In this document: positions 43,193 to 55,600 of the stretch, piece after piece | Layout: each line of letters starts with the position of its first letter | How positions within the stretch are numbered: the first letter of the stretch is position 1 | Assembly: GCA_963576565.1 (NCBI GenBank) | Contig: OY755045.1 | Location: forward strand, 37,778,667-37,842,666 | Direction: 5' to 3' | DNA: 64,000 bases | Origin: Aspidapion aeneum | Lineage: Eukaryota; Arthropoda; Insecta; Coleoptera; Brentidae | Position numbers and translations under genes: made by a program | The notes under the pieces: model-generated | The model's input: the letters and a program-made list of their open reading frames with translations, nothing else | What the model was told of the DNA's origin: nothing | The model's database searches: none

Positions 43193-44922
43193 AACTGGAT
43201 AGGCCTCTACATATATGCAAAGTGAGCCAAAAATATTGGATATTTTTTGTAGAGAGAGCACGCTGCGCAGGAGTTCTACCTTTCATTTTTTACATCTACT
43301 CTCCGATGAGATTATGTGGTTTAAAAGTTCGCGAACGTTTGATTTTTAATCGATAACTGGATTTTTACTGCGATTAGGTACTAATAAAGTTATTTCAATA
43401 ATTAAAGCTACTTACTTTTAAATGGAAACCGGCTTTTCAATCCTATAAAACTCTTTTTTACATGCATCGTGTTTCCATTTTTTATTGTTCAACAAAAACA
43501 ATTTTAAAATAATACTGACAACCACTGACAAACACTTTAATGACAAATCACCAAAATGACAATCTCTTTGAAGTATTAAGTTTACAGAATACCACTGGTG
43601 GATAGAACTAGGGAGAGCAAGGTTACATTGGTTATCATTATTGTATGTTCTCACTCTAAAAAAAACTCTAAGTTTTCCCTTAGTGTCCCATATACTTAAT
43701 GTATAGCCAGTTACTTTGTAAATAATTTATTAAATGGAACTTGCTAGTTGTTTACTTAACTTCTAAACCACTGCCAAAATATTTTTTAAATTCTTTTTAC
43801 TCATTTAAATCTCATGGTTCTCCGATCCTCACACGATTTCATCAAGTCAATTATTATTGTTTTAAATGTTTTGTATAGTAATAATACAATCGCTTTTCGA
43901 CAAACTGTTGCTTTTATATTTTGTTTTATTATCCGGCGATTTATTCTTTGGTATTTTGTTTTTTATCACTGAGATTATTTGGATTATTTGCCGTTGGATT
44001 ATCCTAAATTGATTTAACAATTTATCAGGAAGGGGTAAAGCTGTCCTTAAAGGGGTTCTTAATTATAATGATGGAGTATTAAAAACTACAACCAATAAGA
44101 CTTTGTTAATAAGTTCTTTCTTAAACTGGGAGATAAGAGCTTTGTGAATGACATACCGACTTTGAATACTCGTACGTTGTATGTTTTTGTTCATACGATC
44201 TTCTTCACACCTAATTCACCAGAGCCTTCATGTTCTTGATGTTAAATGTTTCTGTGTATTTTGCTATCTTCTATATTTTCTATCAATATTGTATATAATA
44301 GTTTTAAAATTTTCTATGAATCAGAAATGGAATTAAATTTTCATATATGCATTTCCAGCATTCTTCTCTGGTTTCCGCATGGTCATTTCAACAAAGAATG
44401 CCCTATATAATATTTTATATTTGCCAATATGAAGGAATACGGTCTTGGCTTTATATTTATTTGGATTTTTACCTTCACCCTTTAACTTTGGATCTTAGAT
44501 AACTGAGCAAAAAAATATTTTTGGAAAATATTATCCAGAGGTTCTTAATGATGAGACTTAACGGTAAATTTGAAATTGGACACATTTTTTAATTTAGAAA
44601 TTGTCAGATGGCGGTGGTCAAATGAATTTGAAATTTTAGCGTTCAGTAATGAAAGAAATATGACAGGTGCATTGAAGTTATTATGTTCTTTGTTTTCTTA
44701 GTTGGTTTTAAACTTGTAAGTTTATCTGACTGTAACAGGATAAATTTGACAGTTTTGTTGGTTTCTTTCTTAAACTGTAAAATAAGGATAAGTATTAACT
44801 TTATTTGAGTATTTTCTTATAATCTTTACATAATCGAATTTCTCCATTTGATTTATAGAAGCAATAACTACGGTCAGAGCACAGTTTGCAGCTGCAGCTA
44901 AAATGTCTTGTTAGGTAACTTT
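43193..44922. other. Unassigned AT-rich stretch
   Basis: No supported gene; frame 43418-43654 (minus) is unrecognised. Confidence 0.4.
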
Positions 44923-45120
44923 GGGCCTATCACACTGACTTTTAAAATTTCCTTTCTTAACTATGGATTGCTTTAATTTTAAGCATCCTATGTCTTATTT
45001 TTAAATTTTTTGCACCAAGTCACCAGGCGCGCTGCTGTTTTAACCAACCAAATTTTTAAACTATGGAAAAACAATAACGCCCAGTACTTTCTAAAATCGT
45101 TTTGTCAAAAGTCATCAATT

Positions 45121-45558
45121 AGCTCACACATATACTATACTATAGTAGTGTGAGCTATGGTGATCCTAATTTTTTCAAGAAAAAAAAAGTTGCTCCGATT
45201 TCAAAATTTTTTATCTAAAATCCAGTGAATACAAGCGAAATAAAAGGGTGGGGGTAGACTTCAAAAATTTGAGTTTATGTGAAAATTTGGCGTGTGTGAT
45301 ATCAAACGAAAGGTCATTGAGCCTGGAGTTAAACAAAATACATATTCGTTTTAAAAAAAAAGGCGTGGGGGTCGATTTCAAAAATTAGAGTTTACATAAA
45401 AATATGGCGTGTGTGATATCAAACCAAAGGTAATCCGGAGTTAAACAAAATAGATTTTCGTTTTTGTTTTTTTAGCTCACACATATACTATACTATAGCA
45501 GTGTGAGCTATGGTGATCCTAATTTTTTCAACTATAACTATAGTACCTAGTGTGAGCT
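45121..45558. repeat. Nested repeat with AGCTCACAC ends
   Basis: Starts AGCTCACACATATACTATACTATAG and ends CTATAGTACCTAGTGTGAGCT. A 58-bp direct repeat of the left end lies at 45120-45177 and 45473-45530. Between them sits a tandem duplication (period about 115 bp, from about 45245 and 45361) with GGCGTGTGTGATATCAAAC-AAAGGT. It interrupts the Harbinger-like element upstream of its ORF. Confidence 0.6.
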
Positions 45559-45612
45559 TAGGGGCCCATATATTGGTAGTGTATTTTTCTGTGTCAAAAT
45601 TTATTTTAAAAA

Positions 45613-45786
45613 ATGAAAGTTCTTGAATTTTTGAAAGAATGTTTGGAAGATGATGAAATCGAAATGGTGATACCCGATTTTGTGGAATTTAAGTGTCCTC
45701 GTCGGTTCAACCAAAGGACTAAAAATTATAGTGAAATTAGAGTAAAGTGTAAAGGTAGAAAGGAAAATAGTCTTGTTACATCATGA
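45613..45786 (+). pseudogene. Possible truncated Harbinger transposase N-terminus
   Basis: 57 codons, starting MKVLEFLKECLEDDEIEM, continuing with a PRRFNQRTKNYSEI segment, and ending TS. An acidic start followed by an RFN-xx-NYSE segment resembles the N-terminal region of insect HARBI1-like nuclease transposases, and the position inside Harbinger-type ends supports this. Homology stops after about 43 residues, and no DDE nuclease domain follows. The resemblance is from memory of the family and needs an alignment. It could also be an unrelated small ORF. Confidence 0.4.
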
Positions 45787-46311
45787 AGTGCAGTTTAATT
45801 TAAATGTAAGGCTTTTCTTACACTGCTCAATCCTATCCTACCCTTAGCGCTGTACCTACCAGGCTGTAAACAACAGTTAACCCGAAAATCAGACGAAAAT
45901 ACTGTAATAAACAGTAGAATTTAAATTATTTTTCTTTCTTAGAAATCTTTTTGTAATCAATACATAGGTATATTTTTTCACAAAAACATTGTGGCCAAAG
46001 AATCAAAATCTAATCTTATATTTTGCAATAAAGTTTTTTAAAATCATTTTTATTTATTTTAAGATGTTTCTTACTTTATTTACTCACAAAACACAAAAAT
46101 ACTTCTTCACTTTAATCACAACACTTTACTCTTTTGTAGCAGCATCTTTAAGCGGCTCTTAAGGAACAGTAAAGTCACGAAAAAAAGTGACTTCATTTTA
46201 ACAACACTAAGGAAGGAATAAGTCTGCCTTTAATTTCGGTGCAATAAAATTTTACGAAATAAGGTATTCTTTAGGCTAAGCAACGGAAACTAAAGTCGGT
46301 GTGATGGGCCC

Positions 46312-46959
46312 TTAGCTGTTGATAAGCTCATTCAAAGTCTACAGGTATTTATCTGCTACTTTAAGCCTGTAAGTTTTGTTCTTCCTTCGTTTTACTACAA
46401 ATAGACATTGTAGCATTTTTTGTAATTTTAATCTAATTTTTGGCCCATAGCTATCATGCTGGCCCAGTTTTAAGTGTGAATTGAGGTTAATAGCGTTACT
46501 GACTTTTTGCTAAATTTGGATTTTAATGCAAAATTTTAAGGGAGTATTTATATGACTCAAGATTGACAAGGATACATTATATCATATTATTCTAAATACC
46601 AACATTTTTTAAAGATATCTATATAAAACCTTGCAATTGGAAATATTCGAAGTATTTTACTTTTATCGTCCATAGAGTAAAACGGGCAGAAGTTCGAAGA
46701 CCAATACTTTTTGTTGCGTCACAGGCAGACTACATACTCAAGTCACTTATTCTGATATGCACGCACTATTTTAACGAAATAAATAAAAAAATCACACAGG
46801 AAGCCAATCAAGATAATTTAATAATAATATTTCTAACAGTTGTGAATGTGGTCTTCTGTGTGATCTCTACAATTTTACCACTGATTTCAATATTATCTTA
46901 GTGACTCGTTTTGCATATACGCTGAAAGAAAACATTAGATAACTTTTAAAGACTTTATT
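46312..46959. other. Unassigned AT-rich stretch
   Basis: Nothing supported. Confidence 0.4.
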
Positions 46960-47375
46960 GTTTCTCAACGTATTCTGTACTCGGGACTGTATGAAGGATG
47001 GTCCACAATTCGACGTTTTGTTGAATTAAAAATTTAATGGTTTTTTATGCTTTGTGCGAGCTTGAATTGTCTTGGCGGAGGATGATTCGTCGTTCGGGGT
47101 TCGTTTTTCGAAGCTTAGCGGTGAGTTCTCTGATACCAATCGACCCGAGCTTCCTTCTGTTCTTCGGTTAACAGATGCGATATCCAGCGGAAACTAATTT
47201 TCTTACTTCTAATGCTCCATGCAATTTTTTTTAAATTGAGGTCTTTGAAATTTCCAATGTAGCCTCAATCTAGCGATGTGTTAAATGTCGATCTTCCGTG
47301 ATGAGCTTGCGCACAGCATCGATGTTTTTCTGGGTGCATCTGGCCTTGGGTCGTCGTGTGAATTTAGGTTAGGTA
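46960..47375 (-). pseudogene. Mariner-family transposase fragment
   Basis: Minus-strand reading from about 47370 gives a second helix-turn-helix region (KNIDAVRKLITEDRH, then IEATLEISKTSI), followed by RWISHLLTEEQKEARVDW, the usual link region of mariner transposases. Then, after a jump, ASKNEPRTTNHPPPRQFKLA and FLIQQNVELW lead towards a YSP-like stretch near 46985. Parts of the catalytic domain are deleted and frames shift. It belongs to the Tc1/mariner superfamily, but no ends are visible. Confidence 0.75.
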
Positions 47376-48689
47376 AAGATTGAGGTTAAGTTTTAGTAAC
47401 GACATTTGATCAGTGTCGCCCTCTATAAAAGAAAGCCCTCGTAGGACAGTTTCGAGAAATTTTTAGTCCATTTTTTCTTGTTTATCTTCTTCAAAGATCA
47501 TAGTTTGATTGGTTTACATTGAGAAGAATGGTTAATTTATTAAGATACATTTACTGTTTATTTTTGAAAATTGTATTTGTCAGATGTGGTGGTCCTAGCT
47601 ATGAACTCCGCAACCCGAGCGGAATATAACGATATAAAAGTTAATATAACTTAGTTTTCCAATAAAAATTCCCCTCTTGTCCTCCTCTTCGGCGCAACAC
47701 AGAGAGAAATATAGGAATTGCATTGTTGTATCGAATATAACTTTTTATTACTTGTACGCTACTTTTTCTGTTCCATATTATTTTTATTGTGCGGGCCCGG
47801 ACCGGGCTCTTTGCAAAACTTTCATATTGTTTAAAAAGTTTTATTCTCTTCCATGTTCTTTTTGCTGCTTTTAAAAGTATTTAGTTTTTGTTGTAGTTCT
47901 TCTAGGTATCCACATAAGTAATCAGTAATTTTTTTTGCACTTTAGGGACAAAACAGGACACAAAACTTACTTCAGTACAAGACACACTCAGATTTGGAAT
48001 GAAATATCAACCCTAACTATGAAAGACTGTCAATCACTAAGATGACATTTTATATCAGAGTACCACATTTGAAGTGTAAATTTTGTAAATAGTTTATCTA
48101 CAATCACAACTTCCATATATTATTAAATTTAAGTTTTTTCTGTTGTGCGTTTTTTATTGTCTTGTGATTTTTTAAATATATTTTTTTATTTTATTACTGT
48201 TTTATATTTAAAGAAACTTAATTGAGTTTAAGGTAATTTTTTTAAAATTGATATTTGTTTTTTTATTTTAGTAGATGTTTGAGCTAAAATGGCAGCTTTT
48301 GATTTTCTAAGCTTACTCATCAGAAAATTTTGAAATTTATGATTCTTTATCCCGTTGACTGGTAGAATCAATGTATCAAAAATTATTAAAATCGGAAAGG
48401 TCACCTACCAAACATCAGTTTTTTCGTCTATTTGATATAAATTGACTCTCGTGAAAATTCCCGACGTCTAGGGACTCTTTTCAACTCGGATTCGGATTTA
48501 GCTTCAAAAAATATATAGGACTATATTTGTCTGTTTTACGGATCTCGAAATTTCTTTTCTAGTGAAGTTGTGTTATCATTCTGATTCTGATTCCTCTGTT
48601 TGCTATGTATATCTCCCAGTTTACTATTTATTATAATACTTGTTCTGCTATTACTTTAAACTCTACTTTGTTATTTATTAATATTTATC
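47376..48689. other. Unassigned AT-rich stretch
   Basis: No supported gene; frame 47677-47874 (plus) is unrecognised. Confidence 0.4.
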
Positions 48690-49690
48690 CACTTGAGTTA
48701 ATGATTTATACTATATGTTTTGTTATATAACTGTTATATTAATGTTATATATTTATATTACTTGCACCAATGAATTTTATTACTTTCTTTATTAAATTAG
48801 ATTGAGTATATCTTAGTAGAACTTCTATACATATAGGATTATTAGTGAACTTTGACAGATCTTCATACAATATATTACTTCTTAGATTTAGTGGATATCC
48901 TAAAATGACGTGGTTAAGGTCTCCTATTTTACCACAGTCAAACAGTGGCCTATTCTCATTCTATTAACTATAGTTATGTCCTTTCTTCTCACATACTTTA
49001 GGTTCTTGTAACATGTAACTTTCTTTAGATTACCAGCTATTTTTTTATAATGTTTTCGTTTGATTCGTGATATTTCTTTTTATTCAGCATTCCAGAAGTG
49101 AAATATCTGATTTTTATAGTAAGGAAAAAGATCTCTTTATTATATTAAGTTATTAATTATACGAATAGCAGTTCTTCTGTCATCAGCTAAATGATCCGCT
49201 TTCTCATTACCTTCTATACTGCAATGACTAAGAATCCAAGCAAGTTGTATTACTTTTCCTGCATTTTTTAATTATTCAATAATCTTTTTAATTTCCAAAC
49301 AAACAATATCTGTATCTGTATCTTGTCCAAATTTTCGTGTATTTTGACGAGCGCTTTTAGAGTCTGACAGAATTGTAAATTTATATTTATTATTTATTTT
49401 CTTAGCTTGCAATAGCACTTAATGTATAGCCCTTAATTCTGCCGAACAAATTTTTCTAGTACTTTTAATATTATTATAATTACTAAATATTCCTATTCTG
49501 CAAGAAGGTAGACTTTTTTCAAGACGCATCCGTGAAATGCTGAACATTATCCGTGTAATCTTGAATAAAATTGGTTAACTCATAGGTGCTGATAACGCCA
49601 TTTTCTTAATATTTGTTTCAATAAAATTCAGCTCTTTAAATGCAGTATCATAATTATATGTGCCTATAGAGAATTTTTAAAATGTTTGCA
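48690..49690 (-). pseudogene. RNase H-bearing LINE fragment
   Basis: Minus-strand translation gives LPSCRIGIF near 49500, CSAELRAIH near 49440, ILSDSKSARQNTRKFG near 49345 and WILSHCSIEGNEKADHLADD near 49190-49245: the D/E/D/H/D blocks of a LINE RNase H. Farther down comes CGKIGDLNHVILGYPL near 48880-48935, a C-terminal segment common after RNase H in these elements. Several stops and shifts are present. It is more AT-rich than the 58820-60960 family and clearly a different family. Confidence 0.75.
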
Positions 49691-50112
49691 TAAAATTGAT
49701 TTCTATTTCTTTATAAAAAATTATAAATATGTATTTTTTTAAAATAAATATTTACTTACCTCCATTAAAATAAATATTTTTAATGACGCCAGTTTATGGA
49801 CGTTTATGACGTTTGTACATGTAGCTAGTGTACCTACAAACAATAAACCAATCTGATTGATATCAGTTATATACCTTCTGCCAATCCTAAATCAATTTAA
49901 TTGCTGCAAGTTTATTTAATTAATGTGTCTCAGAGACCGTATCGTCACATTTATTTCGCAGTCTATATTCATAAAGAAATCGCTATGCCAGGCTATGTAT
50001 GTATTCATTAATATTTATAAAATTGCGATATGCCATATGGATATGTCAGCACAGGCCCGGCCCTGAAAATCGCAAATTTTATTGTTTTAATGTGCATTAG
50101 TAAGGAACGAAA
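49691..50112. other. Unassigned spacer
   Basis: AT-rich, nothing supported. Confidence 0.4.
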
Positions 50113-50395
50113 TACGAGGGTGACTCAAATATGAACCGGAATTTTCTTTTTAGTGCTCCATAAGTAAAGGGAGTGACGTGACATCTCGATAGAAGAGGAG
50201 TGAGTCGGTTTGTCGTAGCCGAGTAGATAAGCTGTTCGTAGCAACACGTCTGAGAAAGAGGTGCACACGTCTGTTGCGCAACGCGTTATTATCAAATTTT
50301 TCACGCGGGAGGACGGAAAACCATCCGAAATTCTGCGTCGGCTATCTGCATTGTTCGGCGATGAAACACTTTAAATAACCCAAGTCTGCAGTAAA
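50113..50395 (+). pseudogene. Mariner 5' end and transposase N-terminus
   Basis: Starts with the terminus TACGAGGGTGACTCAAATATG and reads, from about 50268, QRVIIKFFTREDGKPSEILR and then RLSALFGDETL: the first helix-turn-helix of a mariner transposase. A TAA follows DETL. The element breaks off near 50395, where the sequence switches to a Jockey-like reverse transcriptase. It differs from the 46960-47375 piece, which covers a later part of the protein on the other strand. Confidence 0.75.
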
Positions 50396-50409
50396 AAGGT
50401 AAGATATGC

Positions 50410-51484
50410 CCATTGGAAGTATCAGATTGATGTCATCTATACCGACTCCTCCAAGGCGTTTGACAAGGTAGATCAAAAAATTTTGGTAAAAAAGCTAGAA
50501 GCTGTGGGTTTTGGTTTCCTTAAATGGACTCGAAGTCAGCTGTCGAATATAAAGCAAGTAATTAAAATAAATAAATCATTTCCAGTCATTTTACAGTTAC
50601 TTCAGGTGTTCCACAAAGTGGACATTTTTCTCCACTTCTTTTGGATATCTTTAGAGATGATGCTCCTGACACCTTGAAAATACAGAGCATGTTTTACTGT
50701 GATAATGGCAAATTTTACAAAGTAATTGTTAATCTTCGGGACTGTATGATTTAAATATTTTAGCCCAAGGGTGTAGCAATATAACATACTTTCGCAAAAG
50801 AATCCAATAAAGTTTAGAAAGAGGGAAAGCTATCAAAGATTTAGGCGTGTGGTTTGATTCATATTGAGTTAACGACCAGTAGGGCACTTAAACTGTTGGG
50901 TTTCGTCTGACGAACCCTAAAAGATTTTAACAATATTTACATATTAAAAAATGTTTACTGTGCACTAGTCAGATCTGTTTCAGAATATGCGAGTATAATC
51001 TGGTCTCTGTACTATAAGAAATATATCGAAATGAAGAGTACAAAAAAAGTTCCTAAGAATGATTTCATTTAAATTGAATATTCCTAATGATAGTATTAAT
51101 ATTAAAGATATTTTGAATGTATTGTCCTTGACACTTGAGCAGAGAAGAGAAGCTCATGATTTATGTTTTTTATTTAAAGTCATCAACTCAAACATAGATT
51201 TGCCTGAGCTCCTTGGATAAATCAACTTGAAAGTACCTTATAGAAATAGAAATTCAGAATTATTTAACATTACCTTTTATAATATAAATTACGGTTTCCA
51301 CTCCCCTCTAACAAGAGTTGTTAGCAAATTAGATTTAGATTTATTTAACAGTTCTTTAGAGCAAAATACAAAAAAAAGGCTCCTAGTTTTTAATTCATAC
51401 TTTTGTCAAATAAAAGTGATTTATAAGTTAGATAAATGTCAATATATGTCACGAGGGGGTTTTATCGTGACGAACACAGTTTAA
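50410..51484 (+). pseudogene. Jockey-like LINE, reverse transcriptase to C-terminus
   Basis: Plus-strand reading: YTDSSKAFDKVD near 50449 (first catalytic aspartate block), an SGVPQ-G block (frameshifted) near 50607, a degraded YADD (reads YCDN near 50697), IKDLGVWFDS near 50840, LKLLGFV near 50892, a Y-SIIWS block near 50985 and a C-terminal ISFKLNIPNDSINIKDIL stretch near 51060-51120. The last open part is 51227-51484. Stops, shifts and the altered YADD show it is dead. The 5' edge is joined directly to mariner sequence. Confidence 0.75.
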
Positions 51485-52924
51485 GTTAGGTGTAATGGTT
51501 TTATTATAATACTTATATTTACTACTTACATTGTACTTAAATACATCTTGTCTACAAATCTTCTTTGATACGCTTAACTTCTTATACTTGACTATTGTAC
51601 TACTTGTTTACTATTAACTAAGCCTGGGCGTTAGGTTCTCAGCGTACAACTAACTGCTAAACTCTTTTGGAGATGCTTTTATTACAAACCGTTTGCCATT
51701 GATAGGATATCGAGATGTGTTTTGTTTCCTGTATAAACATCATCGAAATCCCATTAACCGCGTTGTTTATAATAAATCTGTATACAATTTATTACTTTTA
51801 ATACAATTTGAACTATATACAGAAGTTCATTTCCTTAGAATGTTTAGGGTTAATGTGCACTTGCTTATAAACGTAACTTGTGTCATTCACTTAATAGGAC
51901 ATTATTTTCTATCCTGACACATCCCCCTTGCTTTTAAAAAAATCTGTCCCCATAGATTGTCTACTAAACTATTTTTCACAAAAAAATATAACAGTCGTCT
52001 GTACCTAATAAATTATAAAAACTAATTAATTAAAATAATTGTCTATCCGTCCCCATGCCACTCGTTCCGATTGTTTTGCATTCTAACTTAGTGTCAAATA
52101 TTTAACATTTGTAAAAATGCGTCAATAAACAAAAATCAAATTCAGAAGTGAAAATCTTCTTCGTGAAAACGTTCTGCCACACACAGCTGCATTGATTTAA
52201 CTAGCACATATTTTGGCCACTTGATATGTCACCAGTTTAATTTTTTGATGATGCAATTAGTGCTTTTGATCCAGTGAAACCAAAGCTTAAATAATAAAGG
52301 AGATTATGTAGAAAAATAAGATGTATTTAAACTTTTACTTATATGAACAAAATTAAAAAAAAAATTAGTTGATTTACCATCGTACTTTCTAATTAAAGTA
52401 AGAGATCATAACAAATTAATAAAATAACTTTTATCTATATTGTATGTTTTCGGCATCTTCGAATATCGGGTCTTGAAGGACAATGCCCTAAGTTCTGACA
52501 ACAAAAATAACACCCACCTTTGAAAGAATAGCCGTCATTATTTATTAATTTAAAAAAAAAACAGCAAAAAACTAGTAGATTCGAAAGCAGAAACAACAAA
52601 ATTGATGAAATCAAAATTACAAGACGTGAGAAAGTCAAGAATTTAGCAAAAACTGATTGTCCAAATATACATTAACTGCTAAAATTCCCTAACAGGTATG
52701 ACCGAAAGGACAGGAAAAAATGGAAACAAAATACAAAAAAGCAAAAAAACTAGTAGAGACGCTTCATTATCAAAGTGTCGAACCGTATTGAACACGGTAC
52801 ATGATTCATGTTTATGGGAAAGCGACAGTTTCAAATAATAGGAAAATATGCACTCTTTTACGTTCTATATACAGAGTGGCACATAAAAATTAGATTTTAC
52901 TTATTTTAATGTTTTTTGACACAC
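51485..52924. other. Unassigned AT-rich stretch
   Basis: Frames 51693-51917 (+) and 52435-52638 (-) are unrecognised. Nothing else supported. Confidence 0.4.
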
Positions 52925-53385
52925 AGAACCCTAATATACGAGGAGGCAGACCAAGCAGCGCGGGAAGCGGTATCTGCCGACTTTTTCGACCCCGAGAATG
53001 GCATATAATGTTACTAAGCCCTGGGAATGGCATATAATGTTACTAAACCAACCATATTGAAATGGATGGAGAACAACAGCTTCCAATAATATTGGATAAA
53101 TCTACTACAACTGGCTCACTCTAAAGAGTTCATTAAAGGACCTTGTAGAAAAAGAGACTGAATGGGACTAATAGAAAAAAATGAATGTCAGACATGTAGC
53201 ATGCAAATGTCCGGCTATTGCACGTTTATAACAAAACACTTTCGGTAAACCTCAGATTGATTCAGAAGATATGAACACTGTCTCGCACATAGCTAGCGAA
53301 ACCACTCAAAAGTGAGCCAGAATAGACCCACTGTAACCTGGAGTCTTAAAAATACTAAAACGCTCTCAAACATTAAGATTCGATA
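52925..53385 (+). pseudogene. I/R1-like LINE: RNase H end and C-terminal domain, third family
   Basis: Plus-strand reading begins with YEEADQAAREAVSADF near 52938 (usual form NEEAD), the end of an RNase H domain. It continues with WINLLQLAHSKEFIKGPCRK near 53095-53155 and a decayed ECQTCSMQ-to-HCLAH region that would hold the zinc knuckle. Multiple stops. A 30-bp direct repeat (CTGGGAATGGCATATAATGTTACTAA and its neighbour) lies at 52995-53045. It is on the opposite strand to, and diverged from, the 58820 family. Confidence 0.65.
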
Positions 53386-53869
53386 GCCTTTTTTAAATTA
53401 GTATTATTTAACACAACAACCTTACTGAATGTCTTAGCCCCTATAGCTAGTAAGCTTGACCATTTTTTTACATTTGATTCTGTTGCTTTTCTCCAAGAAC
53501 TTGCATCACTCTGTATAAAAACGTATGCACCTTTTTCGCTTTGTATGTGTATCTATCTGTTCTCTCTCTGTGTAGTTGTAGTTTTGTGTCAAACGCGACA
53601 GATATTGGCCCTTGGCTCTCTAATATTAATGCCGTATGAAAAATGCATCAAAAGAAAGGTTTGATGTGTAGTGTTTGATATCATCTTCATATTTTTGATA
53701 AATATAATGCAGCGAAGTAAAGTTTGACGTAAATAATATAATAAGAACTTAGCTTGTATTTGGGACCTCTTATTTTGTACTGAAATACTTTGGTTCTGTT
53801 CTTTTTTTTTCGGAATCAGTGGTGTTATTTTCTTAGCTGTATTAGTGATTGATTCGTGATTCTACCAGT
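53386..53869. other. Unassigned spacer
   Basis: Nothing supported. Confidence 0.35.
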
Positions 53870-54060
53870 CCATGAAATTCTAAGCATTTGGCGATTGCAT
53901 CATCCGGTCACTCAAAGCTTCATTAAAGGCTTCTTCATTCTATATATTGAATAGCAGTGATTGGAGAAAACCTTGACAAACACGTCTTGGTATGTTACTT
54001 CCACTGATACTTGTTTTTCGTTTTTGAAGTATAAACTTCTTTAGCGCGTTTAACAGTTTT
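53870..54060 (-). pseudogene. LINE reverse-transcriptase fragment
   Basis: The minus strand reads KKFILQKRKTSI, then IPRRVCQGFLQSLLFNI and EEAFNEALSDR. The middle block matches the R-x-x-R-Q-G-C-x-L-S-P-L-L-F-N block of RTE-like LINE reverse transcriptases. Too short and decayed for a family. Confidence 0.55.
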
Positions 54061-55144
54061 TGTGGGTAGTGAATTGAACTGAGCCGTCGAGCTCGGCTAT
54101 TTAACGCTTATTCGGTTGAAGTCGGCTCGAGTCGAGAGAGGAACATTCAGCAAGCGATATGATGATGCAGATGAAGGCAAGTATTATTAATTTCGCCTCG
54201 CTATATCTATGTTCTTGTCATCAAGTATCTTTCTGGAAATTAATAAAGCAGTCGTACGTTTCTTGGTTAATTCAATTTATCTTTAAGTTAAATCGTTAAC
54301 ATTAAACAAAGCTTCTCTGGCACCCACGTCATTTCTGAAAACAATATTATTCTTTAACATTTGGTTTTCTTAGTCCCGTGATCTGTACTATCGATCTTTC
54401 TTTCTTTCAGGTTGTTCGCATCCCAGCCATCTTTTTATTTCTGCTTCAGATCATGGTACATTTCAATTATGTAATGAGTTGGATATCCTACTGGTCCCGA
54501 TATCTTTCCAAAAAGTCTTTCGTGAAAAATTTTTGAGATATTATTAGTATTTTGTAAACACTAGCTTTTTATTTGGCTTTGTTCCTTTTGCTTATATGTA
54601 TTTTAATTTCGTCACTTAGTTATTCATTTATCTTGTCATCTTCGTGATCCTTTACTGCAAAGGTAAGTAGTAACAAATTTTTTTTTAAATTAGTTTTACA
54701 TTATTATTCTGGATTTTGTTTTACTTGATTTACCAACCCCTTAGGACAGACAGTATGGTGAAAAAGTTATTTATGCTTTCATGAATAAAGCGGTAATAAA
54801 AATGCAGATTACGTTAATATATTTTGGTAAATTATAAAACTCTTTTCTTACATTCTTTAAGTCTAAATGAAAAAATACCTAGCTAAGTGAGAGAATGGGG
54901 CGGATTTTTAATTAAAGAATTTTAGCGGCTTATAGGCGGCAAATTCGTTTTGTATTATTGGGGTCTTTTCAAAAATGTTTAAAATTGTATAAAAAAAAAT
55001 ATTTAAAAAAATATATATTTAACTTTATACGTATAAATAAGTCTTGAATTGTATAAAAATGTAATTTTTTGACTGATTGTTTATTTTTTCAAGGGTATCA
55101 AGGGGAAATCTTGCATAAGACCCGGCCTATTTTACTAACAGAGT
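54061..55144. other. Unassigned AT-rich stretch
   Basis: Nothing supported. Confidence 0.4.
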
Positions 55145-55600
55145 CATTTCTCCTCTGCTAGGAGAGGCCGGCCGGGTACTTTCGAGATTCTTACCGACTA
55201 AAACCCCTCGATTGCTACTCCTTCCATTACTGGCATATTGTGCGCCCTCTTGATTCCTAGGCTAACCACTCCATTAATTTCATTCCATGAACGAATTTGT
55301 ACAGGTCTTTAATGGAGTTCAACTTCCCCAAATATTAGGTGCCTTTTGCGATACAGTGCCTCGCAATGGCACATTTTCTACTGTTTCCGGTTCCTGATTG
55401 CATAGTGTGCAGCTCAGGTCTCCCTGATACAGGCCCATCCTGTTTAGGTGAACTTTGACCGCCATATAGTCGTTCATGATTCCTATTTTGGTTCTCATTT
55501 GCATCCTACTGTAACTGAGCAGGTCTTTTTGGCATCCAGGCCTTTGATAATATGTCTTAGCCCCTGTCTTTCTAACCAGTGGCTTTCAGTGATTTTTTGG
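55145..55600 (-). pseudogene. I/R1-like LINE C-terminal domain, fourth family
   Basis: Minus-strand open part (55504-55319) reads MRTKIGIMNDYMAVKVHLNR then MGLYQGDLSCTLCNQEPETV, with the CxxC of the zinc knuckle. After a shift near 55375 the expected H...C part follows (CHCEAL-RKRHLIFGEV near 55340). Upstream, YYQRPGCQKDLLS is on the same frame. This is the C-terminal domain after RNase H in I/R1-like LINEs, from a family different in sequence from the one at 58820. Confidence 0.7.

Larger units (their letters stand above)
44923..46311 (+). mobile_element. PIF/Harbinger-like element, gutted
   Basis: The left end GGGCCTATCACACTGACTTT (44923-44942) is mirrored by AAAGTCGGTGTGATGGGCCC (46292-46311): 18 of 20 positions pair. 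Flanking trinucleotides are TTT and TTA, one mismatch from a TWA duplication. It contains a 57-codon ORF (45613-45786) that may be the start of the transposase, and a separate inverted-repeat insertion at 45121-45558. The catalytic part of a Harbinger transposase is not visible. Size 1389 bp. Confidence 0.6.
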
